Assembly: GCF_006438955.1 (NCBI RefSeq)
Contig: NZ_RCZK01000007.1
Coordinates: 62,001 to 126,000, forward strand
DNA: 64,000 bases
Direction: 5' to 3'
From: Sphingomonas oligophenolica
Lineage (GTDB): Bacteria; Pseudomonadota; Alphaproteobacteria; Sphingomonadales; Sphingomonadaceae
Part shown: in pieces, positions 26,929 to 36,260 of the stretch
Layout: each line of letters opens with the position of its first letter
How positions within the stretch are numbered: the first letter of the stretch is position 1
Program-made: the position numbers and the translations under genes
The notes under the pieces: generated by a model
Told to the model about the DNA's origin: nothing
Database searches by the model: none
What the model saw: only the letters and a program-made list of their open reading frames with translations

Positions 26929-26953
26929 TCGCGCCGCGCCGACGAGGCCAACG

Positions 26954-27442
26954 GTGACGCCCGACCCCGTGCTGCCAGGACAGGAGAGTGTCTGGCGTTA
27001 CCCGCGGCCACCGATCGCCGAAGTATCGGCGCGGCATCTGCGGATCGTCCACCGCGATATCGTGGTCGCCGATACGCACGCCGCGATCCGAACGCTCGAG
27101 ACCAGCCACCCCCCGACGTATTACCTGCCGCAGCGCGATATCGCGAGGGACTTACTGCGCGCGTCGGCGCGGCGATCATGGTGCGAATGGAAGGGGGAGG
27201 CGGTGTATTGGGATCTGATCGTTGGCGGGGACGTGCTGGCCGATGTCGCGTGGAGCTATCCCGCTCCGACGCGCGATTTCGCAGCGCTTGCCGACCACCT
27301 TGCCTTCTATGCGACCCCGCTCGATGCCTGTCTGGTCGATGGCGCACAGGTGACGCCGCAACCCGGTGGTTTTTATGGCGGGTGGATCACGCCGGATCTG
27401 GCAGGGCCGTTCAAGGGCATTCCGGGCAGCCGGTTCTGGTGA
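26954..27442 (+). CDS. DUF427 domain protein
   Basis: A 162-residue protein with the DUF427 fold. Characteristic elements are ESVWRYPRPP at the start, RTLETSHPPTYYLP, the SWCEWKGEAVYWDL core, DVAWSYPAP and FYGGWITPDLAGPFKG at the end. Members are small beta proteins found singly or in tandem; no biochemical role is established. GTG 26954 lies 25 bases after the glutaredoxin stop and gives the normal family start; an upstream ATG would overlap that gene in another frame. Co-transcription with the glutaredoxin gene is likely. Confidence 0.8.
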   Translation: MTPDPVLPGQESVWRYPRPPIAEVSARHLRIVHRDIVVADTHAAIRTLETSHPPTYYLPQRDIARDLLRASARRSWCEWKGEAVYWDLIVGGDVLADVAWSYPAPTRDFAALADHLAFYATPLDACLVDGAQVTPQPGGFYGGWITPDLAGPFKGIPGSRFW

Positions 27443-27531
27443 GTGTGCGCTACGGCAGCGCGGGCGATTCGCGCGGAACGCTCGGTCGCTGCCGATCGTA
27501 ATTATTGGGAACACCCCCCCGGGAGACCATC

Positions 27532-28512
27532 ATGAAATTCATCAAGCTCGGCCAGACCGGCCTCGACGTTTCGCGCCTGTGCCTGGGCTGCATGACGTTT
27601 GGGGTCGCGGATCGCGGCAACCACGAATGGACGCTCGACGAAGCGGCGAGCCGCCCGATCCTCCGCAAGGCGGTGGAGGCGGGGATCAACTTCTTCGACA
27701 CCGCCAACGTCTATTCGGATGGCACGTCGGAAGAGATCGTCGGGCGCGCGCTGAAGGAATTCGCGCCGCGCGAAGAACTGGTCATCGCCACCAAGGTAAA
27801 CGGGCGGATGCGCGTCGGCGCCAACGGCGCGGGGCTGAGCCGCAAGGCGATCATGCAGGAAATCGATGCCAGCCTGACCCGGCTCGGCACCGACTATGTC
27901 GATCTCTATCAGATCCATCGCTACGATTACGACACGCCGATCGAAGAGACGCTGGAGGCGCTGCACGACGTCGTGAAGGCGGGCAAGGCGCGGTATATCG
28001 GCGCGTCGTCGATGTACGCGTGGCAATTCGCGACGATGCTGCATGTCGCCGAGGCGAACGGCTGGACGCGGTTCGTGACGATGCAGGATTACGTCAACCT
28101 GCTCTACCGCGAGGAAGAGCGCGAGATGCTGCCGCTGTGCGAGGCGGAAGGGATCGGCGTGATCCCGTGGAGCCCGCTGGCGCGGGGGCGGCTGACGCGC
28201 GACTGGGACGACCAGACCGAACGATCGCAGACCGACAAATTCGGCAAGACGCTGTACCAGCATAGCGCCGATGCGGATCGCAAGGTGGTCCAGGCGGTCG
28301 CCGCGATCGCCAAAGAGCGCGGGGTACCGCGCGCGCAGGTGGCACTTGCCTGGGTGCTGGCCAAGCCCGAGGTGTCGGCGCCGATCGTCGGCGCATCGAA
28401 GCCAGCGCACCTCGACGATGCGATCGCCGCGCTGGAACTGGGACTGACCGAGGCCGAGGTGGCGCGGCTTGAAGAGCCTTATGTGCCGCACGCGGTGGTT
28501 GGGTTCAGCTGA
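27532..28512 (+). CDS. Aldo/keto reductase
   Basis: A 326-residue NADPH-dependent oxidoreductase of the AKR family. Seen are MKFIKLGQTGLDVSRLCLGC at the barrel start, FFDTANVYSDGTSEEIVGRA with the catalytic Asp and Tyr, LVIATKVNGRM with the Lys, and LYQIHRYDYDTPIEETLEAL with the His; SAPIVGASKPAHLDDAI matches the cofactor-phosphate region. It reduces aldehydes or ketones; the substrate is not evident. The ATG at 27532 follows GGGAG. It stands alone. Confidence 0.93.
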   Translation: MKFIKLGQTGLDVSRLCLGCMTFGVADRGNHEWTLDEAASRPILRKAVEAGINFFDTANVYSDGTSEEIVGRALKEFAPREELVIATKVNGRMRVGANGAGLSRKAIMQEIDASLTRLGTDYVDLYQIHRYDYDTPIEETLEALHDVVKAGKARYIGASSMYAWQFATMLHVAEANGWTRFVTMQDYVNLLYREEEREMLPLCEAEGIGVIPWSPLARGRLTRDWDDQTERSQTDKFGKTLYQHSADADRKVVQAVAAIAKERGVPRAQVALAWVLAKPEVSAPIVGASKPAHLDDAIAALELGLTEAEVARLEEPYVPHAVVGFS

Positions 28513-28596
28513 TCTGGATCAGCCATTTTTTTGCCGCTTTCACGAGCTGTTAGCTTCCGCACGCTAGCGATTTGGCCAGGATTGGCGCGAGAAACT

Positions 28597-29364
28597 ATGC
28601 GGGCAGGGTGTCAGGGATGCACGGCGGCGAACCAGCGGTTTGACATCGCGATGGCGTTCCAGCCGATCGTCGATGTCGTGACCGCGCGCCCATTCGCGTT
28701 CGAAGCGCTGGTGCGTGGGCCGCACGGCGAGGGGGCCGCCGAGGTGCTCGCCAGCGTCACCCCCGACAATCGCTATGCGTTCGACCAGCAATGCCGGGTC
28801 GCCGCGATCGAGGGCGCGGTCGCGGCGGGGATCGTCGAGACCGGCGCGCGGCTGTCGATCAATTTCCTGCCCAACGCGGTCTATTCGCCGGTCGCGTGCA
28901 TCCAGCTGACGTTGAAGACCGCGCGTGCGACCGGGTTTCCGACCGATCGGCTGATTTTCGAATTCACCGAGAACGAGGAGATGGCCGACACCGATCACGT
29001 GAAGACGATCGTCGAATCCTATCGGCAGATGGGGTTCGCAACCGCGATCGACGATTTCGGGGCGGGGCATGCGGGGCTGGGGTTGCTCGCCAAATTCCAG
29101 ACCGATTTTATCAAGCTCGATATGGAGCTGATCCGTGGGATCGACACCAGCCTGCCGCGGCGGCTGATCGTTCAGGGGGTCGTCCGGATGGCCGAATCGC
29201 TGGGGATCGCGGTGATCGCCGAGGGGATCGAGACCGTCGCCGAATATGACGCGGTGCTGGCGACCGGCGTGCGCTGTATTCAGGGCTATCTGTTGGCACG
29301 GCCCGGGTTCAGGACGCTGCCGACGTTCACGCTGCCCGGCGAGCGGATCACCGTCGTCGCCTGA
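28597..29364 (+). CDS. Stand-alone EAL-domain cyclic-di-GMP phosphodiesterase
   Basis: A 255-residue protein made almost entirely of one EAL domain, which hydrolyses cyclic di-GMP to pGpG. The full catalytic set appears intact: FEALVRG (the EAL motif), SINFLPN, FEFTENE, IDDFGAG, FIKLD, AEGIET and QGYLLARP. No GGDEF, PAS or membrane segment is present. The N-terminal MRAGCQGC has a CxxC pair, seen in some relatives and possibly a metal or redox site. The start at 28597 is preferred; an earlier frame (28531) adds non-family residues. Confidence 0.9.
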   Translation: MRAGCQGCTAANQRFDIAMAFQPIVDVVTARPFAFEALVRGPHGEGAAEVLASVTPDNRYAFDQQCRVAAIEGAVAAGIVETGARLSINFLPNAVYSPVACIQLTLKTARATGFPTDRLIFEFTENEEMADTDHVKTIVESYRQMGFATAIDDFGAGHAGLGLLAKFQTDFIKLDMELIRGIDTSLPRRLIVQGVVRMAESLGIAVIAEGIETVAEYDAVLATGVRCIQGYLLARPGFRTLPTFTLPGERITVVA

Positions 29365-29388
29365 TCCGGTGACACCGCCGTTGCAACG

Positions 29389-29844
29389 TCAGGCGCGGAC
29401 GTCCTTGGCGATCGCATCGAGCAGGCCGTTGACGAAGCCCTTTTCGCGCTTGTCGTAAAAGGCATCGGCGACATCGACATATTCGGTGATCACCGCGCCG
29501 ACCGGTACGTCCGCGCGCGCCATCAGTTCATACGTCCCGGCACGCAAAATCGCCTTCATCGGCTTGTCGAGCCGCGCGAGGGTCCAGCCGCTAGCGAGCT
29601 TGCCCTCGATCGCGAGGTCGATCTCGCCGCGCCGCCCGGTTGCGCCCTTGACGATGTCGTCGAAGAAGTCGGTGTCGGCTTCGGCATATTCGGCGTCCTC
29701 GATCGTCGCGCCGAGCCGGTGGTTGTGGAACTCGTTGATGAGTGCGGGGACGGGGGTTGCTTCCATGTCGTGCTGATAGAGCGCCTGGACGGCGGCAAGG
29801 CGGGCGGCGGCGCGCGCCTTTGAGCGGGTGGCGGTGCGGGACAT
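29389..29844 (-). CDS. nusB: Transcription antitermination factor NusB
   Basis: A 151-residue all-helical RNA-binding protein that, with NusE (S10), recognises boxA for rRNA antitermination. Family features are ARAAARLAAVQALYQHDM at the start, a central WTLARLDKPMKAILRAGTYE and the ending FVNGLLDAIAKDVR. It lies downstream of hisG and hisD on the same strand, an arrangement I associate with sphingomonads, where thiL often follows; here a convergent EAL gene follows instead. Confidence 0.95.
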   Translation of the reverse strand: MSRTATRSKARAAARLAAVQALYQHDMEATPVPALINEFHNHRLGATIEDAEYAEADTDFFDDIVKGATGRRGEIDLAIEGKLASGWTLARLDKPMKAILRAGTYELMARADVPVGAVITEYVDVADAFYDKREKGFVNGLLDAIAKDVRA

Positions 29845-29927
29845 TCATGGGCCTTAATCGCGGGGAGCGTTCGTGTCAGCCCTTGTGATGGATTCGCGCG
29901 ATGACGCTAAGACGCGAAGGAGTTTGG

Positions 29928-30068
29928 TTCGCGCAGAGGCGCAGAGGACGCAGAGGCTGTCGCGCTTGCCGCATAGCGGATTATTCATCCCGATCTTCGC
30001 GGCTCGGGTGGGTTTTTGGAGCGGCGTTGTCGCGGGTCTTCTCTGCGTCCTCTGCGCCTCTGCGCGAA
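29928..30068. repeat. Perfect 28-bp inverted repeat between nusB and hisD
   Basis: TTCGCGCAGAGGCGCAGAGG (continuing to 29955) recurs inverted at 30041-30068 as CTCTGCGTCCTCTGCGCCTC and so on, with an 85-base spacer. Inside each arm, CGCAGAGG-type units repeat directly. It fills most of the gap between hisD and nusB and would form a strong hairpin in the shared transcript, so it may act as terminator or mRNA stabiliser. The spacer has no gene. Confidence 0.85.
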
Positions 30069-30073
30069 TAACG

Positions 30074-31369
30074 TCAGCGGTTGAGGCGCAGCCGCAGCGC
30101 GACGGATTTGGCGTGGGCGGGGAGGCCTTCGGCGTCGGCGAGTTTTACGGTGGCAGGGCCGAGTTCGCGCAACGCGTCTTCGTCGAGCTGGAGGAAGCTG
30201 GTGCGCTTCATGAAATCGAGCACCGAGAGGCCGCTCGCGAAGCGCGCGCGGCGGCCCGTGGGGAGGACGTGGTTAGGCCCCGCGACGTAATCGCCGATCG
30301 CTTCGGGGGTGTGGCGGCCCATGAAGACGCTGCCAGCGTGGCGGATGCGGTCGAAGAAGGCTTGCGGCTCATCGATCGCGAGTTGGAGATGTTCGGGGGC
30401 GAGCCGGTCGATCAAGGGGGCGGCGTCGGCAAGGGATTCGACGACGATGATCGCGCCATTGGTGTCCCACGCGATGCGCGCGGTGACGGCGGTGGCTAGA
30501 GTCTTGAGCTGGGTTTCGACCGCGGCGGCGACCTTGTTCGCGTAATCGGCGTCGTCGGTGAACAGGATCGATTGCGTCGTGGTGTCGTGTTCGGCCTGGC
30601 TAAGCAGGTCGGCGGCGGTCCAGTCGGGGTCGTTCAGCGCGTCCGCGACGACGACGATTTCGGAAGGGCCTGCGACCATGTCGATCCCGACGACGCCGTA
30701 GACCTGGCGCTTGGCCTCCGCGACCCAGGCGTTGCCGGGGCCGGTGACGACGTCAACCGCCGCGATCCGTCCCGCGCCATAGGCGAGTGCGGCGATCGCC
30801 TGCGCGCCGCCGACGCGCCAGATCTCGTCGATCCCGGCCAGGTGCGCCGCGGCGAGGACCAGCGGGTTGATCTGGCCATCGGGGGTGGGGGTGACCATCA
30901 CGAGGCGTTCGACGCCCGCGACCCGCGCGGGGATCGCGTTCATCAGCAGCGACGAGGGATAGGCGGCGCGCCCGCCGGGGACGTAGATTCCGGCGGCATC
31001 GACCGCGCGCCAGCGGGCACCGAGGCGGACGCCTGCGGCGTCGGTATAGTCGGTGTCAGTGGGTTTCTGGCGCTCGTGATAGGCGCGGATGCGGGTCGCG
31101 GCGAGATCGAGCGCGGTCCGCAGATCGGGGTCGAGCGCTGCGTAGGCGGCGGCGCACTCGGCGGGGTCGATCCGCCAGCCGGTGGTGGCGAGGTCGTGGC
31201 GGTCGAGGGTGCGGGTGAGGTCGGCAAGCGCGGCTTCGCCTTCGGCGCGGACGCGGGCGATGATCGCGGTGACGCCTTTGGTCACGTCGGTCGCGGATTC
31301 GCGACGGCCCTCCACGAGCGCGGTAAAGCGGTCGGCGAAATCGGCGGCGGTGGTGTCGAGGATGATCAT
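30074..31369 (-). CDS. hisD: Histidinol dehydrogenase
   Basis: A 431-residue Zn enzyme catalysing the last two steps of histidine synthesis, from L-histidinol to L-histidine with 2 NAD+. Family signatures: [82 protein letters not shown] and [14 protein letters not shown] 31369 overlaps the hisG stop (ATGA), so the two histidine genes are coupled. An upstream in-frame extension lies inside hisG and was rejected. Confidence 0.96.
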   Translation of the reverse strand: MIILDTTAADFADRFTALVEGRRESATDVTKGVTAIIARVRAEGEAALADLTRTLDRHDLATTGWRIDPAECAAAYAALDPDLRTALDLAATRIRAYHERQKPTDTDYTDAAGVRLGARWRAVDAAGIYVPGGRAAYPSSLLMNAIPARVAGVERLVMVTPTPDGQINPLVLAAAHLAGIDEIWRVGGAQAIAALAYGAGRIAAVDVVTGPGNAWVAEAKRQVYGVVGIDMVAGPSEIVVVADALNDPDWTAADLLSQAEHDTTTQSILFTDDADYANKVAAAVETQLKTLATAVTARIAWDTNGAIIVVESLADAAPLIDRLAPEHLQLAIDEPQAFFDRIRHAGSVFMGRHTPEAIGDYVAGPNHVLPTGRRARFASGLSVLDFMKRTSFLQLDEDALRELGPATVKLADAEGLPAHAKSVALRLRLNR

Positions 31370-32022
31370 CGCGATTCGGCGACCGCGCGGCGGAATGCCT
31401 CGACCAGCGGCACGACCTCGGCGCGGGTCTTCATCGCGGCGCGGTTGACGATCAGCCGGCTGGTGACATCCATGATCCGTTCGACCTCGACGAGGCCGTT
31501 TTCCTTGAGCGTGCGGCCCGAGCTGACCAGATCGACGATCCGCGGCGCGAGGCCCAGCGTGGGGGCGAGCTCCATCGCGCCGTTCAGCTTGACGCATTCG
31601 GCCTGGACCCCGCGTGCGGCGAAATGCGCGGCGGTGACATGCGGATATTTGGTCGCGACGCGGACGTGGCTCCAGCCGCGCGGATCGTCGGTCGCGGCCA
31701 TCGCGGCGGGCTCGGCGACCGAGAGGCGGCAGTGGCCGATGCCGAGGTCGACCGGGGCGTAGAGCTCCGAATAGGCGAATTCGGCGATGACGTCGGACCC
31801 GACGATGCCGAGCTGCGCGGCACCGTGCGCGACGAAGGTCGCGACGTCAAACGCGCGGACCCGGATCAGCTCGATATGCACGACGTCAGTAGCGAAGCGG
31901 AGCGCGCGGCTGTCCTCGTCGGCGAAGGCGGGTTCGGGGCGAATCCCGGCGCGCGCGAGCAGCGGTAACGCCTCGGCGAGGATTCGTCCCTTAGGGACCG
32001 CGATGATCAGAGGGGTGGCCAC
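31366..32022 (-). CDS. hisG: ATP phosphoribosyltransferase, short form (HisG-S)
   Basis: A 218-residue enzyme for the first, feedback-regulated step of histidine synthesis. Seen: [65 protein letters not shown] and the PRPP-binding region [14 protein letters not shown]. The C-terminal regulatory domain of long HisG is missing, so it should need the HisZ partner, which is not in this window. GTG 32022 is the best start since [10 protein letters not shown] directly follows; an upstream ATG adds Arg/Pro-rich residues without family character. Confidence 0.94.
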   Translation of the reverse strand: MATPLIIAVPKGRILAEALPLLARAGIRPEPAFADEDSRALRFATDVVHIELIRVRAFDVATFVAHGAAQLGIVGSDVIAEFAYSELYAPVDLGIGHCRLSVAEPAAMAATDDPRGWSHVRVATKYPHVTAAHFAARGVQAECVKLNGAMELAPTLGLAPRIVDLVSSGRTLKENGLVEVERIMDVTSRLIVNRAAMKTRAEVVPLVEAFRRAVAESR

Positions 32023-32084
32023 GAGGCGGGCTTTACGAGGGGGTGTTCGCGGGTGCAACAACGTCGCGCAATAGGAGGCTGATG

Positions 32085-33185
32085 ATGGCGGGCGAGGAGA
32101 ATAATCGAGGCGCGTTTCGGATTCAGGCGTTTTACTGCGAGAGCAACGCCTCGCCGGTCTATGCGCGGGTCGCGACCGCGCTCGCCGAGGGGCTGACCCG
32201 CGACAGCGCGGTGGGGCGGCGGGTGCTTGATTGGCCGGGCGAGCCGACCCTCGATGCGTTGCCGCTCCGGCTGATCGGCGGGTTGCACGCGCTGGTGCTC
32301 GCGGGAAAGGATGCGGCGCTGGCGGCGGTGTTTCGCGGTGAGATCACCGACGCAGCGCAGGTGACGACGATCCTGAATGACGCGCTTGTGCGCCATGACG
32401 AGGCGGTGCTGCCGTGGCTCGACGGGCCGCCGCAGACCAACGAGCCGGGGCGATCGGCTGCTTTGATGACCGGGCTGATCGAGGTCGCGAGGCGGTTCGG
32501 GCCGAAACTCGAACTCCTCGAGATCGGGTCGAGCGCGGGGCTAAACCTGCTGATCGATCGCTATCGGATCGATCTGGGGGGTACGGTGATCGGGCCGCGC
32601 GATGCGGCGGTGACGATCGTGCCCGACTGGCGCGGCGCGGCGCCCGATGTACCGGCCATCGAGATCGTGTCGGTCAAGGGCTGCGACGTAGCGCCGATGG
32701 ATGCGACCGATCCCGCGGTCGAGGCGCGGCTGGCGGCATATGTGTGGGCCGAAGAGCCCGAACGGCTGACGCGGGTGCGCGCCGCGATCGCCATGATGCG
32801 GAAGCGCGGGGTCAATCTGGTCGAGGCGGATGCGGCGGACTGGGTGGAGGCGCGACTCGCCGAACCGCAGGCGCACGGGGTGACGCGGGTGCTGATGCAT
32901 TCGGTGGTGTGGCAATATCTGCCCGAGCCGGTCGCCGATCGGATTCGCGCGGCGATGGCGGCGGCGGGCGCGCGGGCCACGCCCGAGAGGCCGCTCGCTT
33001 GGGTGATGATGGAGTCCGACCGGGCGCTGGGCTATCAGGTGATCCGGGTGCGGCACTGGCCCGACGGCGAGGCGTGGCGCGTCGTCGGATCGTCGCATGC
33101 ACATGGGCGCTGGATCAAGCCGGGCGCGCTCGATGCGTCCGACGGGATCGAACTGCCCGATTCGGCGAAGCTGTCGCCGGGGTGA
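32085..33185 (+). CDS. DUF2332 family protein
   Basis: A 366-residue protein of the DUF2332 family, which looks like a Rossmann-type methyltransferase fold: [20 protein letters not shown] resembles a SAM-binding loop, and [21 protein letters not shown] follows later. Early family features are [20 protein letters not shown] and [20 protein letters not shown]. No activity has been shown for the family as far as I know. ATG 32085 is chosen because GGAGG lies 6 bases upstream; ATG 32082 is adjacent. It is divergent from hisG. Confidence 0.85.
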   Translation: MAGEENNRGAFRIQAFYCESNASPVYARVATALAEGLTRDSAVGRRVLDWPGEPTLDALPLRLIGGLHALVLAGKDAALAAVFRGEITDAAQVTTILNDALVRHDEAVLPWLDGPPQTNEPGRSAALMTGLIEVARRFGPKLELLEIGSSAGLNLLIDRYRIDLGGTVIGPRDAAVTIVPDWRGAAPDVPAIEIVSVKGCDVAPMDATDPAVEARLAAYVWAEEPERLTRVRAAIAMMRKRGVNLVEADAADWVEARLAEPQAHGVTRVLMHSVVWQYLPEPVADRIRAAMAAAGARATPERPLAWVMMESDRALGYQVIRVRHWPDGEAWRVVGSSHAHGRWIKPGALDASDGIELPDSAKLSPG

Positions 33186-33195
33186 AGTTCCGCCC

Positions 33196-33306
33196 CACCA
33201 CCTCGGCGAAAGCCGCGGCCCAGTTGGGTGACAGTGATAACCGCGCGACGTGCTCCGTTACGCTGACCACACCAACTGGACCCCGGCCTCCGCCGGCGAA
33301 GTGGTG
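33196..33306. repeat. Imperfect inverted repeat between convergent genes
   Basis: CACCACCTCGGCGAAAGCCG (33196 on, to CCAGTTGG at 33227) is matched in inverse at 33272-33306 (CCAACTGGACCCCGGCCTCC to GAAGTGGTG). The arms differ at several bases. The hairpin lies between the convergent DUF2332 and RcnB-like genes, so it may end transcription from both sides. Confidence 0.65.
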
Positions 33307-33311
33307 CCTCC

Positions 33312-33803
33312 TCAATAGAAGAAGCGGTTGTAGACCTGGACGGTTCGCCCGTTGCGGACGTCGATCAGGACGACGTCGTTGCCGTAGCGAACCCAACGCT
33401 GATAGCCGTAGGCAGGGCGCGGCAGGCGATAAGTCGCATAGTCGTTGATCCAGTAGTTGCGCGCGTAATAGCTCGGCGCGAACCGGTAGCCGACGCTCAC
33501 CGGACGATAGCGATAGTCGCGCGGGCCGTTGTACCCGCCGCGCCGATAGACGTTGGCGTGCGACCGGCGATAGTCGCGCCAATCCTCGCGGCGCTCCTGG
33601 CGATCCTCGCGCAGTTCCCGACGCGCATCGCGGACATCGCCGCGGTCGCCATAGGCGCGCGCACGTTGGACGTCGCGGCGGTCCTGGCGGATTTCGCGCG
33701 TATCGCGGCGGACCTCGCCGCGGCTCTGCGCGCTGACGGCGGTAATCGCCAGCGTCGGGGTAAGCAGGGTGGCGGCGAGCGACGCAATCATCAGTTTTCG
33801 CAT
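33312..33803 (-). CDS. RcnB-family periplasmic protein
   Basis: A 163-residue secreted protein. The signal peptide (RKLMIASLAATLLTPTLAIT) is followed by a highly charged Arg/Asp-rich region with repeated RR/DR units (about residues 30-80) and then the RcnB domain, including YRFAPSYYARNYWINDYATY, LPRPAYGYQRWVRYGNDVVL and IDVRNGRTVQVY. E. coli RcnB helps nickel/cobalt homeostasis in the periplasm, but the family is large and this member's role is not known. A good ribosome-binding site (AGGAG) precedes ATG 33803. Confidence 0.87.
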   Translation of the reverse strand: MRKLMIASLAATLLTPTLAITAVSAQSRGEVRRDTREIRQDRRDVQRARAYGDRGDVRDARRELREDRQERREDWRDYRRSHANVYRRGGYNGPRDYRYRPVSVGYRFAPSYYARNYWINDYATYRLPRPAYGYQRWVRYGNDVVLIDVRNGRTVQVYNRFFY

Positions 33804-33924
33804 GACTATGCTCCTGTCTTCGATACCGCGGGGGATGCGGCATAACCAAGGACTAGGCCAGCGTCGCTGAACGCGGTGCGAATGCGCCGGTCAGCAACCA
33901 GCAAGGCTGAGCATCGTGCCGGGC

Positions 33925-34806
33925 TCAGCCCTCCCAGGCGCGGATCGCGGCGATCACCGCCTGCGGGTTCTCCCACGGCACGAAATGCCCGGCGTCGACC
34001 TTGGTCAACGTGAGGTCGGGGACGTAGTCGCCGAGACCTTCGATCTGGCTGGGGCGCAGCGCGGCGTCGTTCATGCCCCAGATGACCAGCGTCGGCTGGG
34101 TCACCGGCGGGAAGGGGCCGTCGAGATAGGCGGGGCGTTCGGGGGTTTCGCCGATCGCGGGCACGACGATCGCGCTGGCGCGATACCAGTTGAGCATCGC
34201 GGTCATCGCGCCGGGCTGGCCCCATTGATCGAGATAGACCGGCTTTTCGTCGGCGATCTTGTCGAAATCTGTGTGCTGGAGGAAGCTGCCGTCAAAGAAG
34301 GAGCTGAGCCCGATCTTGGCGATATGCGCTTCGAGATCGGGGTTGCGGAACGCAGTGATATATTGGCTCGCGGCGCGCTGATCGGGGTCGTCGAACAGCG
34401 TCTTTTGCATGATGAACGGATGCGGGGCGTTGACGATCACGAGCCGGGCGATGCGATCGGGATGCCGCAGCGCCGCCATCCACGATACCGCGCCACCCCA
34501 GTCGTGGCCGACGAGGGTGAAGGTCGCGAGGCCGAAATGATCGGCGAGCGCGATCAGGTCGGCGACGATCTTGTCGGGGGTGTATTCCTCGACGCCCGCG
34601 GGCTTCGACGAGCGCGCATAGCCGCGTTGGTCGGGGGCGAGGACGAAGTGATCGCGCGCGAGATCGGGGATGACGTCGCGCCAGGTGCGGTGCGATTCGG
34701 GAAAGCCGTGGAGGAGGATCAGCGGCGGGTTGGCGGGGTCGCCCGCGACCTGGACGTCGAGGGTGACGCCGGTGGAGACGGGAATGCGTTGTAGGTCGTC
34801 GGTCAT
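33925..34806 (-). CDS. Alpha/beta hydrolase (epoxide hydrolase/dehalogenase-like)
   Basis: A 293-residue alpha/beta hydrolase. The oxyanion-hole motif LLHGFPESHRTWRDV, the nucleophile elbow LVGHDWGGAVSW (Asp nucleophile) and the late His in DAGHFVPWENP are visible; PDQRGYARSSKP is typical of the epoxide-hydrolase/haloalkane-dehalogenase/fluoroacetate-dehalogenase branch. The Asp nucleophile argues against a serine esterase. The substrate is unknown. Its ribosome-binding site (GGGGAGACGAT) appears to lie at the edge of a dispersed repeat. Confidence 0.9.
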   Translation of the reverse strand: MTDDLQRIPVSTGVTLDVQVAGDPANPPLILLHGFPESHRTWRDVIPDLARDHFVLAPDQRGYARSSKPAGVEEYTPDKIVADLIALADHFGLATFTLVGHDWGGAVSWMAALRHPDRIARLVIVNAPHPFIMQKTLFDDPDQRAASQYITAFRNPDLEAHIAKIGLSSFFDGSFLQHTDFDKIADEKPVYLDQWGQPGAMTAMLNWYRASAIVVPAIGETPERPAYLDGPFPPVTQPTLVIWGMNDAALRPSQIEGLGDYVPDLTLTKVDAGHFVPWENPQAVIAAIRAWEG

Positions 34807-34811
34807 ATCGT

Positions 34812-34915
34812 CTCCCCTCCTGCTTGCGGGAGGGGTCGAGTGAGGGCCTGACCAATCCGCGCGGGTGAGCTAGCGGACATGCCCTCCCCTAACCCCTCCC
34901 GCAAGCGGGAGGGGG
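34812..34915. repeat. Paired palindromic repeat between pirin and alpha/beta hydrolase genes
   Basis: CCCCTCCTGCTTGCGGGAGG (near 34814-34834) and CCCCTCCCGCAAGCGGGAGG (34893-34915) are two similar hairpins in about 100 bases, also complementary to each other. They lie between two genes reading leftwards. The upstream-side hairpin can act as terminator for the pirin operon, and the other edge supplies GGGGAG just before the hydrolase ATG. Confidence 0.7.
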
Positions 34916-34921
34916 ATGGAT

Positions 34922-35821
34922 TCACGGATAACTCACCGTCAGGGGCACGTCGGGGATCGGGATATAGTCCTGATCGTCGCCGGGTACGGTCGGGAAATTC
35001 CCCGCGCGCCAGTCGCGCTTGGCTTGTTCGATGCGGTCGCGGCGCGAACTGACGAAATTCCACCAGACGTGGCGCGGGGTGGTGAAGGCGTCGCCGCCGC
35101 ACAGCATCGCGCGGCCGCCCCTGGCCGAGCGCAGCGTCGCGGCGATGCCGGGGCGCAGCACGTAGAGCGTCTGGGGTTCGAGCGGGATTCCCTCCAGGGT
35201 CGCTTCGCCGATCGCGAGATAGATCGCGCGTTCCTCGGCGCAGTCGTCGATCGGTACGCTGGCACCGGGATCGAGCAGCAGGTCGGCGTAGACCGTCCCG
35301 GCATAGGTGGTGGTCGGTGCGCGCTGCCCCCACAGGCTGCCCATGATGACGCGCGCGCAAGAATCGGCGGTCTCGATCAACGGCAGTTCGGCCTTGGTGA
35401 CATGTTCGAACGCGGGGTTCATCTCTTCGGCGGCTTCGGGCAGCGCGAGCCAGGTCTGGATGCCGGAGAGCATCGGGCCGTCGGCGCGCTCGTCGCCCGG
35501 CGAGCGTTCGGAATGGACGATGCCGCGCCCTGCGGTCATCAGGTTGACCGCGCCGGGTTCGATCCGCGCCTGGGTGCCGAGCGAATCGCGGTGGTCGATC
35601 GCGCCGTCGAACAGATAGGTGACGGTCGACAGGTTGATGTGCGGGTGGGGGCGGACATCGATGCCCTGGCCCTGGGGCAGGTGCGCGGGACCCATCTGGT
35701 CGAAGAACAGGAACGGGCCGACCATCGTGCGTTGCTTGTTAGGCAAGGTGCGGTGGACCTTGAACCCGCCCAGATCATGGGTGGAGGGCAAGATCGTCTG
35801 GAGGATGAAATCATCGAGCAT
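34922..35821 (-). CDS. Pirin family protein
   Basis: A 299-residue double-cupin protein. The N-terminal cupin carries the pirin metal motif RPHPHINLSTVTYLFDGAID with HRDS and later RGIVHSERSP, which matches the His/Glu ligand set; the preceding VGPFLFFDQMGPAHLPQG is also diagnostic. The C-terminal cupin lacks ligands, as usual. Pirins are Fe-binding proteins, some with quercetinase activity. ATG 35821 lies inside the end of the NUDIX gene (11-base overlap), so it is the last gene of the bolA-GST-NUDIX-pirin operon. Confidence 0.93.
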   Translation of the reverse strand: MLDDFILQTILPSTHDLGGFKVHRTLPNKQRTMVGPFLFFDQMGPAHLPQGQGIDVRPHPHINLSTVTYLFDGAIDHRDSLGTQARIEPGAVNLMTAGRGIVHSERSPGDERADGPMLSGIQTWLALPEAAEEMNPAFEHVTKAELPLIETADSCARVIMGSLWGQRAPTTTYAGTVYADLLLDPGASVPIDDCAEERAIYLAIGEATLEGIPLEPQTLYVLRPGIAATLRSARGGRAMLCGGDAFTTPRHVWWNFVSSRRDRIEQAKRDWRAGNFPTVPGDDQDYIPIPDVPLTVSYP

Positions 35822-36260
35822 CGGCAGGCTCCGTGGCGGCAAGCAATTCGAGGATATCGGCAGGGTAGATCGGGTCGGAATCGGTGGCGAGATCGGCGCG
35901 GGTGAACCAGCGCCACGTCTGCATGACGCGGCGTTCGAGCGGGGTGTGGCCCGACGGATCGACATCGCATGCGTCGATATCGACGCGGAACCAGCGTTCG
36001 TCGGCGGTGACCTCGACGCGTTCGATGGTGAGAAAGTCGACGGTGCGCCGCGCAATTTCGGGGCCGCAATCGTGATCGATTCCGACCTCTTCGCGGAGTT
36101 CGCGGCGCGCCGCCTGGGGATAGGTTTCGCCGGGGTCGAGCGCGCCGCCGGGGGTGCACCAGAACGGCGCGCGGCCATCGCCGGGGGTGAAGCGAAACAG
36201 CAGGACTCGCCCCGCGCCGTCGACGAGCAGGATGCGCGCGGCGGGGCGGGGCGTCCTCAT
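35811..36260 (-). CDS. NUDIX hydrolase
   Basis: A 149-residue NUDIX enzyme with the complete box GGALDPGETYPQAARRELRE followed by EVGI, the Mg-binding motif that hydrolyses nucleoside diphosphates linked to another moiety. The tail VMQTWRWFTRADLATDSDPI is typical for small NUDIX proteins. The specific nucleotide substrate cannot be read from sequence. It overlaps the upstream GST gene by four bases (ATGA) and the downstream pirin gene by 11, so all three are coupled. Confidence 0.92.
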   Translation of the reverse strand: MRTPRPAARILLVDGAGRVLLFRFTPGDGRAPFWCTPGGALDPGETYPQAARRELREEVGIDHDCGPEIARRTVDFLTIERVEVTADERWFRVDIDACDVDPSGHTPLERRVMQTWRWFTRADLATDSDPIYPADILELLAATEPADAR

